NCBI GenBank assembly: GCA_033002965.1
Contig: JAURVB010011108.1
Coordinates: 1-64,000, forward strand
Length of the DNA stretch: 64,000 nt
From: Piper betle
Lineage: Eukaryota > Streptophyta > Magnoliopsida > Piperales > Piperaceae
Direction: 5' to 3'
Under the pieces are notes generated by a model. The model ran no database searches. It saw only the letters and a program-made list of their open reading frames with translations, and was not told the origin of the DNA. Below, in pieces: positions 23,586-36,038 of this stretch. Numbering within the stretch: the stretch's first letter is position 1; every line of letters begins with the position of its first letter. A program made the translations under genes and the position numbers.

Positions 23586-26425
23586 TGTAAAACCCGTGAC
23601 TCGAGTCAGAGTTTTACGGGAGCGAACCAGTCGGTTCAACCGTCGGTTCGAATCGAGTCAGCTTCATGGACTGCGAGCTGAGTTGAGGCCAACTGTGAGT
23701 TATCAGCGATGAGGGTCATGTATGCTCAAGTATACGATGATAACGTCAAAAAGATGATGAAAAATAGGTTATCAAGTATATGGAAGTATGCAGTATTGAT
23801 TGTTATTTTTATTTAATCGTAAAATATTTTTAGGGCCGAATGACGAATTAGGACGCGATATAGGTGAGTTTGGGTGGGTTATTAGTTATAGAACATATCA
23901 TTTGGATGTTGTTGTATTTGTTTTATTTTATGGGATTTTTCCATATTTTTCTAGATTTTTTTTGAATTTATTACGAACTAGTTATTAGTTAACTCTAGTA
24001 GGAATCGAGTCAATATTTATTTACGAGTTTGCCATTGAGGGTGTTTTTCTCCCTCCCGACACCTTCCCCTCCCAAAACCCTCGCCGCCTATTGCTGTGTG
24101 CTGCCGCCACCGCCGCCGATGCCACACTGCCGCCAATCAACACCGCCCCACCCCACTGTGCCGTCGCCGTGCCGCCATGACCAACCCCGGCCACCGTCTC
24201 GCTGCCACGACGCTGGAATCGCCCCACAAGACGCGATGCCCCCCTTGTTGATTCACCACCATCCGGGCCGCGCTGCCGCCGCCATGACCCCGACGACCAC
24301 TCCCTTAACCTGCACGGAAATTCCCCTTTACCTAGCGCCGCCGTCGAAGCCGGCCGTGGGCCTGATCGGAGCGACCGATCGCCCCGATCGAACTCGACGC
24401 CACCGCCGGCAATCATCTCCGCCGCAGTCGTCCTTGCCGTCACCACCATTGGGACGAGCTCGCTGAGCCGGTGCTCACCCTTACCCCCGATTGCCCCGTC
24501 GGAACAGTCGCCAGAAAACCGCCGGGACAGTCGCCGAAAAACCGTCGGAAGTCGCCGGAAAATTGGATTCACCGAAATTCGTCGAAAACTACCTGATCTT
24601 CCGCCGAATCCCTCCGATTAAACCCTATTGAACTTCGGACGCCATAGGGTGCCGAATTCGAGCCACGAATCCCACGAGGTATAACTTATTCTAATTTAAT
24701 TATTTAAAAGTATTGATTATTAGAATTGCATGCTAGGATTGGTGATTTGCGTGTTTTAATCATATATATAAATGTAGAATTGATTAAGGATAAAATATGA
24801 AATTTGTTGATTGAGTGGCGTTAAAAATGGATGCTAAGAAACTAATTAGGGTAACTAGGTAATGATTATGATTTAATGCAAACTAGCCTAATTAGACTTT
24901 CTAGAATTGATATAGGTTGATGTGTGTTGATTGATGCGTGATGGATGTATGTGTGATATAGGATGTATGACTACATCATACGGAGTAGGAGCTCGCCACC
25001 TAGGCACGAGGACACGCTTGGAGCTTCTATCAGGTCCGTTTAGGACTCATTCTCTATTTTACGCTATTCTATTGTGTATTTGATTTATCATGTGCAGGAC
25101 GAGTTAAGTGACGTTTTATCGGATCCCACTTGACTCGGGCCATTTAGCCAATAGTTTTGTTCAGATTAATAACCCTCGAGGATGAGATCCCTCGAGTCAG
25201 TTTTCGAAATTAAGATCCACCACAAGTTGCCTTCAGGCCTATTATATAAATCCCAACCCAGGCCTATATATGTATAGTTTTCGCATTTTTGGTGAGAGAT
25301 GGAATGAGGGTTACTGACGGCCACGCCTTCAGATAGGACGAGTGCTCAGAAGAGTGGGCTCTGGAGCTGGGGAGAACCCACTTCGTTCCCGAAGGATCCG
25401 GACAACTCCACCTTTGAGTTCCTCAAACCCGGAGAAGTGTGGAGGTTTACGGGTACTGCAATACATTGCATGTCTAGACTTGTGGTTCAAAGGGTACTAA
25501 AGGCGACTGCCTGAGAGTGCTCGACCTTCGTGCTCAAGGCCAAGAGTAATATGGAAGGTGCAAAGGGCGAAAAGGAATGAGATTTGATGCGAGAAGCGAT
25601 AGAGAAATGGCCAAGCTATGAGAACGAGAAAGAAAGGGGGACGCTGTCGACCCGAGGGTGACGGACCGATGGCGACGGCTCCCATATGTGCCCTGATGAG
25701 AGTTCTTGAGGAAGTATATGGTTTTCATTCAATAGGAGAGTTTGCTCTCCTGTGCCAGATTGATATTAGTTATTTTTTGGGCCGGTAACACTCATTACTG
25801 ACGTTTTTCCATATATATGTAGGTGAGAAATGCGAGGGATGAAAGATGTCGGGATTGCGGAGGAGCAGCACGGAACCGCGCACACATGTACTTGCCGCGT
25901 GTAATCTATAATGATGGTGTGTTATTGCTAGGTGAATGATAATTTTGATGTGTTGTTTGGATGAATTGCTTATTATGAAACGAATGGATGAATCTGAATG
26001 AGTAGGGAGCCTTGGAGTTCAGACTTGCTTTAGGTGAAAACAAATGAGATAATGATTGAATGCCATGGTAGATTGTTATGTTTTATCATATTTTGATAAA
26101 ATATTTATATACCCTAGTCATGGATAGGTTGGCCCTTATTGCACTTTTAGGGAAAACTCTGTCCGTTTTTCCGTAGTAGTATATATTTTCTTTTGGTTTC
26201 TCATAAATTGTTTTGTCTTGTCTTTGCTTGCACATCATGGCATGCATGTAGGACTCTGTTAGAACCCAATTGTTCTCATTTATGCATTTCATGTTTGCAT
26301 CTCCATCTTGAGACGCCGAAGGCAGATCTGGGTCGGCTTAACCGAATCCAATAGATTAGCGAACGGTTCGGTCGCCGGTGACATTTCCGGGTCGGTTCAC
26401 GGGTGAGCCGAAACGGGGTGTTACA
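23586..26425 (+). mobile_element. Solo LTR, family A (Ty3/gypsy), copy 1
   Basis: The 2840-bp segment starts TGTAAAACCC and ends GGGGTGTTACA, flanked by a perfect 5-bp target duplication ATTGG (23581-23585 and 26426-26430). It aligns with the solo LTR at 31707-34694 and, in reverse, with the LTRs of the gypsy element at 46.8-61.2 kb. A GC-rich block at 24040-24560 makes ORFs on both strands without domains. A promoter region with two palindromes and a TATA box lies at 25100-25249. It formed by recombination between two LTRs of a former full element. Confidence 0.93.
25100..25249 (+). promoter_or_regulatory. LTR promoter region: two palindromes and TATA box (family A, copy 1)
   Basis: Palindrome 1: CGAGTTAAGTG (25100-25110) against CACTTGACTCG (25127-25137), 11 pairs with one G-T wobble; the loop contains TTTTATCGGATCC. 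Palindrome 2: CTCGAGG (25175-25181) against CCTCGAG (25190-25196) around ATGAGATC; TATATAA follows at 25243-25249. The upstream limit of U3 control is unknown. The two palindromes recur with other stem sequences in other LTRs here. Confidence 0.65.
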
Positions 26426-26430
26426 ATTGG

Positions 26431-26940
26431 TTTTTTTCAAGAAATTTTATATAAATACCAATAGATTTTTTCCCCCAGCAGCTGGCATCAATGGACACTA
26501 TTGATTGATGCGGCACCGACTGATTGTTGGAGACAATTTTTAGTTTTACTTGTCTTAATTTCCGCATGACTGTGGGTTGATTACTTGAGCTCCTCAATAT
26601 AATCTTGGCTCATATTTTTTGGCTGATATAAAAATATATACACCAGTTGTATCGTTATTTTATCGATGTGTTGAAATTGTATAGACATCATTGTGTTTTA
26701 AGTCGTTATTAACCGCCATTAATTTTTTATAATCATGATCCTTTTATAAAATTACCGATCGTGATTTTCTTCCTCTTCGTGCAACTTCGGAGAGCGAAAG
26801 TGTGGGCATAGTTGGCCTCGGGAACATTAGCTTGGAAAAATGCCAGGAGACTCTAAGCATGCAGTTGCCGTATACCATACCACTCAAAGGAATAAAAACG
26901 AAATGTACAATCCACTTATCTTCATAATATTGTCATTTTT
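26431..26940. other. Spacer, nothing recognised
   Basis: AT-rich sequence without ORF, termini or repeats that I can identify. Confidence 0.4.
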
Positions 26941-27391
26941 TATAATGACTTGGACCCAGCCCTAAGTGCAAATTAACTAGCTGAAGTCATGTCTTCAAAA
27001 TTGATTAACCAAAATAAAAGATATATAGTTCATTCACTTTTAAATAGGATTTTATGTCATTATGTATTAAATGCGAGACTAAATTGAGGGTCTTACAATC
27101 TACATACCTTAAGAAATTTCACCGTCAAAATTCCTACACTTACCTGTCATTAGCTTTAGTCAAGATTCTTTTTGGCCCATGACCAACAATCTACTTAATG
27201 TCTATAGTCTACCTTACCATCTAACACAAAACCAAGCTCTGTTACCATAAAGAATTGACCCACAGTGTTAGGCCTAAGTCATTTATTAAAAAGTATTTAA
27301 TTAAAGTTTAAGATTTATAGTTCATTCTCATATATAAACATGATCTTACTTCACTAAATATTAAAAGTGGGACTAAGTTGAAGATTTCACA
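26941..27391 (-). mobile_element. Old, degenerate TRIM, copy 4
   Basis: On the minus strand the segment shows the TRIM plan: two eroded LTRs (about 27250-27391 and 26941-27097, with GACCCAGCCCTAAGTGCAA and GGGACTAAGTTGAAGATTT recognisable) and between them GCTCTGTTACCA (27236-27247), a one-base variant of the initiator-Met primer site in reverse. The interior has a single, non-duplicated core. It is much more diverged than copies 1-3. Boundaries are approximate and no target duplication was confirmed. Confidence 0.75.
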
Positions 27392-27679
27392 ATCTTGCAA
27401 CTAAATTTGACCTTCTAACAGCATCAAGTGCTGTAACTAGTGAAATGTATCACATAGTTAACAAAGACGTTCTATCGACACTCGGTAAGAAGGAAATTAT
27501 AATCAATTTGGGATGCGGTGTCGTGATTGATGATATGGAACTGTTGAGGTGTTTAGTTGAAGTGAGATTTCCTTTTTTTTAAAAAAATAGTTGAAGGGAG
27601 ATAGATTGTGTTGCCGGATTATATGTTCTAAAAGTATGAACCATATGTGCCACAAGAGCTCTGTGAATTGGACAATATG

Positions 27680-30600
27680 TGTAACACCTTATTTTTTGAT
27701 TCAACGGCGAACCAAAGTACGATGTTATAATTCAAAAGATATTTATTTGACTACTATCATTTAAATCTTATTAAAACAGGTCTCAACCCTCAAGGAGGTA
27801 TAACATAGATAGATTTTATATCGTGCATGTTGATCATACTATCATAAAAATGGTTCTTAAACTTAGAGCTCCTATCATGAGTACTCTGAGCTACAAGAGA
27901 GGCAACACTTACCACCCAACGACTAAGAGGATGATTTTACATATGCTTATGACACTCCAAACTACAAAAGATACGCAGCTCCGCTTTAGTTAAGCGGTTA
28001 GATGCTGTGACATGCTCAATTTCTTATACTTAGTTGAAGCGATTGGATTAGTTATCTTATTACTAGATGGATAAGATTTGTAATAACCTAAACATTGAGT
28101 CGTGGTTACTTGTTCTGCATACCCGCAAACAAAAATTTAAACACACAAACAAAAGGCATCATTGAGTGCGAGAGTATCATACCCTATTGCCCAATCTTTA
28201 CCTGGGTTCCTCACGTGTTATAAACCATTAACTCCTCCTACACACATTTCTTTGTACACGCATACTACTACAACCAAATAGGTTTACCATACCTTTTATG
28301 TTCCTTTGTCATGTTCTAGAACTTTGAGGCTCATGTACATTATAGACAATTGTTAGAGTTCCCCAAAGTTAATATTTTATATGACAATAATAATAATATA
28401 ATAATTCTCAAGCACACTGCCACACTTAACTCATCCACATGTCTCATAACAAGTTTAAGGCACCAGTGGAAAGTCATATTACACACTTGGTCTTAAATAC
28501 ATACTTCTTGATGAACATATGTCTTGAATACATAAATCATAAAACACAATTCATAATACAAAAATGGTACAACACACGGTACCATCCCCTATTGCCATGA
28601 CCCTCTCGATCCGTCCACCTACACCAACCACTAACATGAGCACATAACTACATATATATATATATATATATATATAGGAAATTTGTTAGTAATCAAACTA
28701 ATTGATTATTGGTCTGCAAATAACTAAGAAAATGTCAATACTGGCAAATGGGTGTCTTAACACCCACAGGATACAATAAAAATTTCAGAACAACTTACAA
28801 GGCGGTAAGCAGACATAAAAAACTTAAAAAGGTTGACGCTCATGCATGGCAATAATCATATTCATACAACGAGCTTACACCCTCACATCCTCCTATATTA
28901 CTCGCCACGGTACTTGGGTGGCTTGGAGCCTAGGTGCCACAATTTTTAGAAACGTGATGCATTCACAATACCCTATGTATATTGTACTAATTTAGAGTAT
29001 AAAAGAACACTATTGCAATTTGAATATCTCCAAACCCCTCACTCTCTTAATTGTGAAATCCATAAAAATTCGCTTAATTATATAATAGGCTTAGGGAGGG
29101 AGGGTCTTTTATAATGTGTTTCTAGAACTTTAGTTTGAAAACCAACAAGGTATTTCATCTGTTTAGTTTTATTAAAATATGCAAAACTGGGATAAATTGC
29201 CCAGCATCGGAAGTATTCGATAAAGAATCCCTGACATTGTCTGACATCTAAAACTCTGTCAAAATCTCGCACATGGTGCCAATCAGTGGTGAAGTTGAAG
29301 AGTCCTATGGACCTGGCTGAGTCGAGCTCTACGTCCTTACTTGGTGAGCTCATTCTGTATAACCTAGCATAAAGATGGAACTTGAATCAACCTCAGCTTA
29401 CATTGGCACACAAATATACATAGGACATTCAATTAACTTAATTACTTAATTAATGGAGTACTCAACTTCATTAGGAACCCCATTAATTAAAATTTACGGT
29501 TACATATACCTTTAGTGAAAAATCTCATACCTAAGGTTTTGTCGAACGAACTTAACTAGACGATTTTTTGGACAAGCCAAATGATGTTCAAATGGGTTGC
29601 AATTTGAACTAGTGGGCCTGACATTCTAAGGCCTAAACACAAAAATCATCAAGTACTGCCACCTTCCACCTATACTCATAGAAGCTACTACAAGTGAAAC
29701 ATGCTTTATGGAACATGCATATCTACTCCTTAAGAACAAAAAATGACCAATATCTTGTGAAACAAACATTTAAATTGCAAGATATGATTTTTTAACAAAA
29801 CAGTGTATAATAATGAGTATATCATATTCAAAAAATCATAACTATTTTGATACAACTCCAAATACAATTATTTCAAGTTCTAAATACTCATACGAATAGA
29901 GATACATGTATCAAATACCATAAAAATCAAAATGCAACCTCACAACAACATAATAGGCGCAACATTCACTGAAAAGGGGGTAAAGGTGGAACCTCTACTT
30001 CAACTTGTCCCTAGAGGAGGTCTCTTGGGGCATCCAACCCTGAGGCCTACTACTCTAGGGGTTTGGATGAGTTTGGGGAGGCCTATGATGGGTGGTAAAG
30101 ATATAAAGAAGAAGAGGAGAGTTCAAGGAACAAGGGAGGGTCAAAGGTGAAGAGAGGAAAGGGCAAAAGTGAGGGACCGTGTTGTGGGTCCTCTCCCAAC
30201 ACTTTTGCACTAGCCTCTGCAAGCCAAACAATGGAAAGACAAAATTTTCGGGCATGCAAACTACTGAATTGAATCGCATGCAAGTTCAGGTCAAATTGAC
30301 AGCCACAAGGGCATTGTGGCGGTGTCTTTGTGCTAGGTGGGGTGGGGTGGGGGAATCCAATTTGGCTAGCCCAAGGAAGTTGTGCCCTACGCTCTGCATA
30401 TGTTCAGTGTGCTCAGGGTTTTCACCCTAAGGTGCATGGGATGACTTTGGGAACCGTGTTGTGGGTCCCACATAGGCTAGGATCGCTCAAATAGCGTTCA
30501 AACACACCACAAACACACTATACTCACAGCAGACATGGTCATAAAACTAACTAAAATTGACTCAAATAAAAATAAAAAACAAGAGTTGGGGCTATTTAGT

Positions 30601-30712
30601 GTCTAGCCGGGAAGAGCCTAGAGGGAGAGGAGACTCTGGGTCTTGCACATATATACTATATATAAACACGTGGAAAAAAGGTCGAGCCTAAAACTCGATT
30701 CGGGTCACTACA
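27680..30712 (-). mobile_element. Old family-C-like LTR (probable solo LTR)
   Basis: On the minus strand it runs from TGTAGTGACCC (30712) to AAGGTGTTACA (27680), 3033 bp, LTR-like termini. The part near 28800-29200 aligns in reverse with the promoter-proximal part of the other family-C LTRs (TATTATATAAT, AAGAGAGTGAGGGG, ACTCGCCACGGTACTTGGGTGG on the plus strand). The conserved palindromes are recognisable but broken. Flanking 5-mers ATATG and AAACA do not match. An (AT)n run is at 28652-28676. Confidence 0.6.
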
Positions 30713-30818
30713 AAACAAAAATTAAAACTATTGGGCAAAAAGCCAGTGTTTTACAATGTTGTGTTATCACAACAGAGAGTTGTGTTTAAATGAGAAAACA
30801 TTTCATATCTGTTTGATC

Positions 30819-31297
30819 TAGGGGTGCTAAAAGGGCGAGTCGAGTCAAAATTTGCTTAGCTCAAACTTGGCTCATTAGATTTCGAGTTTTAGTTGAAATA
30901 AAAAATATTCGAGTCAATTCAAGTTTGAGCTAGCTTGATTCATATTTATTGATTCTACTTTTTCGTATAATTCATACAAAAATTTAATTTATAATTACAA
31001 TATCTCAAGTTTGACATAATTATGCATAAAAGATAATTTAATCATGCATAAATTTATTTAAATTTGATATCATATATAGATATTTTATAATTTGATTATA
31101 TTTATATAAAGAAATTTAAAATAAATATGGTCAAAAAATCGTATTCTTTATATAAAATATTGAGCTTTGAGTTGTGCCAAGTTGTATAAGAATAAGTCTA
31201 GGTCTGACTCGTTTAATATCAAGTTAAGCTTCAAGTCGAGTTGTTTTGTGTCTAACATCAAGCCAAATCGAGTTTAATCAAGTTATGAAAAATTATA
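30819..31297. mobile_element. Possible non-autonomous hAT-like element
   Basis: It starts TAGGGGTGCTAAAAGGGCG and is rich in CGAGTC/GACTCG words at both ends, like the hAT copies at 17.4, 34.7 and 62.5 kb, with an AT-rich middle. Flanking 8-mers GTTTGATC (30811-30818) and GTTTGACC (31298-31305) match at 7 of 8. The right terminus is badly eroded and hardly resembles the left, so the call rests on the flanks and composition. Confidence 0.45.
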
Positions 31298-31305
31298 GTT
31301 TGACC

Positions 31306-31701
31306 TAATGATCGCCTGATTAGAGGCCTTCTATGTGAATAAGCCTCTTGTGTCACCAGTTGAGTTGTGGTTAGCTGGGCACATTTCTTCTAGTATTATT
31401 GCTTACTAAAAAGTAAAAATAAAGTATCTAATTTAATAGACATTGAAAATGTTTTTGTATTAATATCTAATTTAATATTGTTTAAAATGATGTCATTTTA
31501 AAAAATATATGTATATTTAAGGGAAATATGAAATTGAAAAATTAGGTTACCAATAAAATTGTACAAAGCTTGAATGTCTATATTGGATTTGAAGAGAGTA
31601 TGCACTGGAGTAGTGCTATTTAGACTTCCAAAGCCTTCTTTTCTTGGTCAAGATAGCTTTTTTCAAACTTCAAGAATTGTGACATTTAATGGTTATATAG
31701 A
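31306..31701. other. Spacer containing one copy of an old dispersed repeat
   Basis: The stretch 31609-31706 is similar to 35620-35721 (shared GTGACATTTAATG and TTTTTCAAAC words). It is the sequence into which the hAT at 34697 and then the family-A solo LTR inserted. No gene is seen. Confidence 0.45.
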
Positions 31702-31706
31702 GATAG

Positions 31707-34694
31707 TGTAAAACCCACGATTCGAGTTAGGGTTTTATATTCAGAACCGGTCGGGTCGACCGTTATTTTTTCGAGTTGAGTCAGTTTCAGGACACGTGTA
31801 CCGAGCCGATGCCAGTCGCGTGTATGAGCTATGAAGGTCATCCGTACCCAAGTATATGATGATAACGTCATGAACACAGCAGAACAGAATGAGTTATCAG
31901 ATATATGAGAGTATGCCAGTCATTTTTTTATTATTTTTATATATAGTAGATCGTAGAATTAGTATTAGGCCGTTTACCGCGTTAGGACGCGTTCGGGCAG
32001 TCTCGGTGGGTTGTTAGTCATAGAGCATATCATTATAATATTGTGGTGTTGTTTGATTTTACAGGATTTTTTCCCCAATTTTTATGAATTTTTTTAGGAT
32101 TTAATACGACTTAGTTATTATACTTGACTCGAGCCGGAGACGAGTCAAGTAATATTTACGACCTTGCCACCACACACCCCGCGCCTTCTTTTCTTCCCCA
32201 AACCAAACCCGGACGCCGCCCCTGCAGCGTCGCCGCTGCCGCTGTCGGCGCCGCCCGGCCGCTGATCGTCACCGCCCAGCTCCGCCACGGCGTCGCCGTG
32301 CCACCCCGACCAGCCCCGGCTGCTGCCAGGCCGCCGCGACGGCGGAATCGCCACGCCTAGGGCCGCGACTACCTTTGGTCGCGTCGCCGATTTTGCCGCC
32401 GGCGACCGTCGCAGCCGTCATCCAGTGGTCGCCTCAGCACCACCGACCACCTAGCGGCCTTCCCCGACCGGAGCGGAGGCCATCGCCGCCCTGGCCGGCC
32501 GGATCTAGCGACCCATCACCGCCGGCCCTGTTTTAGTCATTTTCCGGCAAGCCGCCACCTCCGTTGGCCGTGTCGACCTCGTAGATGAGTCGGGCTTGCC
32601 GAGCCGGTTCCGAGGGTACCCAACACGACCACTTTCCGGCTAGTAGACGCCGCCGGCAATTGTCGCCGGAAAACCACCGGAAGCCGCCGGAAAACCGCCA
32701 GTAGCTGCCGGAAAACCGGAATTTTTGGAATTTGCCAGAATTCACCGGATCTTCCGCGGGGCTCACCCAGTCGAGCCCGATCGAACATCGGACGCCGAGG
32801 AGCGCCGAATTCGAGCTCCGAGACACGCGACGGAACCTTAACCGTCGCCGATTGTCGACAACGTGAGGTATAATTACCTCCGATTGATTTATTTAAAGTT
32901 GATGATAATTGTTAGCATAGCATGCTAGGGTTGATTAATTATCATGATTAATGTCTTGACCATGAATAAAGTAAAGATGTACATGATGAGATTGTTAGCG
33001 AATGAAGTAAGTGATCTAATGAGATGAATTGTGTATGAGCATGTTAATCAAGTACAATGCAACTTAGAAGAACAGAATAAAAATTGTATGAATAGTTTGA
33101 GTTAGGATTATTTACTCTTATAATTATCTGATTGTTATTTTGATGGATGATCTTGTGGTTGCATTGTGTGTGATGTTATTGAGTTTGATGTACCATTTAG
33201 TTAGTGGGCGTTAGTATTTAGTTTTGATGTGTAGGTACGGAGTAGGAGCTCGCCGCCTAGGCGCGATGACACGCTTGGAGCTTCTACCAGGTCCGTTTAG
33301 GACTCGTCTGTTTTACGTCTTTCTATTGTATGTTTAATTTATTGCCTGCAGGACGGGTTAAGTGGCGTTTTATCGGATCCCACTTAACTCGGGCCATTTA
33401 ACCGAACATTTTCCGGATTAATAACCCCTCGAGGATGAGATTCCTCGAGGATGATTTCGAAACCAAGATCCACCACAAGTTGCCTTCGGGCCTATTATAT
33501 AAATCCCTACCCAGCCCTATATATATATAGTTTTCGCGTTTTCAGTGAGACGAGAGATGGAGAAACCGACTGCACGTACCATGCAGAGGATGCCATGACA
33601 GTCAAAGCGGGCTCTGGATTAGTGCCAGCGGACTATTCCATTCCTGAGGGATCCTGACAACTCCGCATTTGAGTTCCTCACACCCAGAGAACGTGGAGGT
33701 TTACGGGTACTGTTTAGTACAGCGCATGTCCGGACTTGTGGTTCAAAGGGTACTAAAGGCGACTGCCTGAGAGTACTCGGCCTTCGTGCTCAAGGCCAGG
33801 AGAAATATGGAGGTAAGGAGAGGGCTTAGGATAAAGTTTCACGAGAAGTACTGAAAAGAAGTACCGAGAGCGGCATAGTACCAGCAGCAGATCAGTAAGT
33901 TCGGGATGCTACCGGGTCTGCAGCCCAGTGGCTCCTCAGTAGTGCCCTTCAGAGAGTTCTTGAGGAAGTATATGGTTTTCTTTCATATGAGAGTTTGCTC
34001 TCATAGCCAGTTTGTTATAGTTATTTTATTTTCCGGACCAGTAATACTTGTTACTGACGTGTTTTTATACTATATGTAGGTAATAATCACGAGTTGGAGG
34101 AGCCAGCTTGGACGGAGGAGCAATGAGGTCTTCTGCACACACATTGGGTGATTGAATGTTTAATGTTTTTTTTGATGTTATTTTATACACATGCTATGAT
34201 TAAATGTTTGAGCATGATGATATGATGTGAATGGAATGCTAAGACACGATAACAGAATGCAAAATATGATTAGAGTTGCGCAGCGGAAGCTTAGTGGGTT
34301 GAGACCCAAGTTTCAGAATGAATACGTTATAAATGATATTTTGTGTGATTGTTAATGCATGCCGATATATTTATATATCTATTATTTTGACAGGGTGGGC
34401 CCATAATTGCACTTTTATGAGAGACTCTGTCAGTTTTACTTCAGAATTTTCATCGATTTTGCTCGTAATTGTGATGGTGTGAAAATTGGTTGCATGTCAT
34501 CCATGTAGTATCCTGTTAGGGTTTTATGCATTCACACATGCATATAGCAAATTGGATCTTCATCACGGATCGTATCTTCATCTTAAGACGCCGAGATTGG
34601 ATCCGCATGAGTTAGGTTCGGGTTAGCCGACCTAACCGGGGCCTGTAACATGCCGGTTCGGTTCACGAGCGTGAACCGGATTTGGGGTGTTACA
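31707..34694 (+). mobile_element. Solo LTR, family A, copy 2, inserted at the edge of a hAT
   Basis: The 2988-bp segment starts TGTAAAACCC and ends GGGGTGTTACA with a perfect 5-bp target duplication GATAG (31702-31706 and 34695-34699). It aligns along its length with copy 1. The right duplication overlaps the first three bases (TAG) of the hAT element at 34697, so the LTR element landed exactly on that hAT's terminus. A GC-rich block (32160-32850) yields meaningless ORFs on both strands. Confidence 0.93.
33354..33449 (+). promoter_or_regulatory. Paired LTR palindromes (family A, copy 2)
   Basis: Palindrome 1: CGGGTTAAGTGG (33354-33365) against CCACTTAACTCG (33380-33391), 12 pairs with one G-T wobble; loop CGTTTTATCGGATC. 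Palindrome 2: CTCGAGG (33428-33434) against CCTCGAG (33443-33449) with loop ATGAGATT. The spacing of 36 bp matches the other copies. A TATA-like ATTATATAAAT follows about 45 bp downstream. Confidence 0.65.
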
Positions 34695-34696
34695 GA

Positions 34697-35297
34697 TAGG
34701 GTTGTTAGTTGAGCGAACCGGCTTGTAAGTATTTGGTATTCGACTTGACTCGACTAAACTTGAAACTCATTATTTAAATACTCGAGCTCGAACTCGACTC
34801 AAACTCTAATCTAACGAGTCAAGTTTGAGCAAGGCAATGTTCGACTCGACTCGACACAATTATATACAATAAAATAACAAAGTAGCTTTAATACAATGAT
34901 AGCTCAGTTGGGAAACCGTCATCCTAAATACCTGAAGGTCACGTGTTTAATCCATACTCATTGCATTATCATTTTTTGTTGGATACTTGTACAAGAAAAA
35001 TAGAAATTATAATTGGTATTTAGGACCGGGCCTAATTAAGCGAACCGGCTCATGAACTACTTTCGAGCTAGTTTCGAGCTCCCAAATGAGCAGGGTTTCA
35101 AGCTAGTTTTGAGCTCGTTAAAATTAAATAGTTTAATGTATTTGAGCTCGAACAATATAAAAAATGTTTAGGTTGATTTCAAGCGTGTATGTTTAAAACT
35201 CGTTCAGTCTCATGTCGAATTAGAATGAACTTCGAGTCATTTGAATCGAGTTTAAGCACTAGCTGAATTCGACTCACTCGCTCGTTTAGCGGCCCTA
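34697..35297 (+). mobile_element. Non-autonomous hAT element, copy 3, with tRNA-like module
   Basis: It starts TAGGGTTGTTAGTTGAGCG and ends CGCTCGTTTAGCGGCCCTA, good imperfect inverted termini for this hAT family, and is 601 bp long. Subterminal regions are rich in TCGAG/CTCGA words. The 8-bp target site is blurred: TATAGAGA on the far left side of the inserted solo LTR and TTAATAGAGA on the right, compatible with one small indel. At 34900-34953 are A-box- and B-box-like motifs. No transposase is encoded. Confidence 0.75.
34900..34953 (+). other. tRNA-like module inside the hAT element
   Basis: TAGCTCAGTTGG (34900-34911) is a perfect A box of the tRNA type; TGTTTAATCC (34944-34953) is a weakened B box. 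The spacing (32 bp between) is tRNA-like. The acceptor stem and anticodon arm are not convincing, so it is not called as a tRNA gene. Confidence 0.5.
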
Positions 35298-36038
35298 TTA
35301 ATAGAGATAACATGAGCCTTTGAGGTATGTGCTCGAAGTATAAAGAGTATTTTCATATTGAGTAGAGTAGTGTTATAAAGACTTTTAAAACACACTTTTC
35401 TAGGTCACCTTAATTCTTTTAAGAATCATGGGTTCATTACCCACACTCTCCATGCATGTTATAAAATAAGGACGGATATTAGTTATGATTCGGAAAATTT
35501 GAATTAGGTAGTTATACAATAACGTTGTGGACAACGTGGGCGGAGAAAGGCTTACGGAATTATGTTATTTAGAGATAATGCGCGAATTGGAAGCACAATG
35601 AGCATTTTCTATGCAATAAACTAATATTATATAGACTTCTAAACCCACTTATCTTGGTTACTTAGCTCTTTTCAAACCTCGGAGTTGTGACATTTAATGA
35701 CAATATAAAGATAATGTGAGCTTTTCAAGTAATTGCCGGAAAAAGTAAAAACCTGTTTTGACTTTCTGCATGAAGTCTCTAAAGTTGACTGCCTTTAAGA
35801 TTTCATCTTATTAACAAGCCGGTAGGTAATTTTGTTACTCTGATGCATGACCATTATTTGATGCATGACCATTATTTGGAGAGGGAAATAATACAAGTAC
35901 TAGAAACCAAATTATATGGTGCACATTTAGCTTTGCAAGGCAAAGCAAATATATTTTAGAAGCATATTGAAACACACACATAATACCATATTATAGGCAA
36001 TCCAAGCAATTAGAAATTAGGGGGCCAAGAAAATGTGA
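35298..36038. other. Spacer with old imperfect duplications
   Basis: 35620-35721 resembles 31609-31706, and 35367-35410 is a weaker third copy, so this region and the left flank of the hAT derive from an old duplicated or dispersed repeat. The right 200 bp are the 3' flank of the DUF538 gene. The phrase GATGCATGACCATTATTTG is tandemly duplicated near 35842-35878. Confidence 0.4.

Noticed and set aside
24021..24572. 183-codon minus-strand ORF in a GC-rich block (and its plus-strand partner)
   Set aside because: It lies within a family-A LTR; the matching region of the other LTRs does not keep the frame, and the peptide has no domain. GC-rich DNA lacks stops by chance.
32124..32826. ORFs on both strands at 32.1-32.8 kb
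   Set aside because: Same GC-rich part of the second family-A solo LTR; low-complexity Ala/Pro/Arg peptides.
34900..34953. A functional tRNA gene
   Set aside because: A and B boxes are present, but I could not form a convincing acceptor stem or anticodon loop, and the segment lies inside a hAT element.
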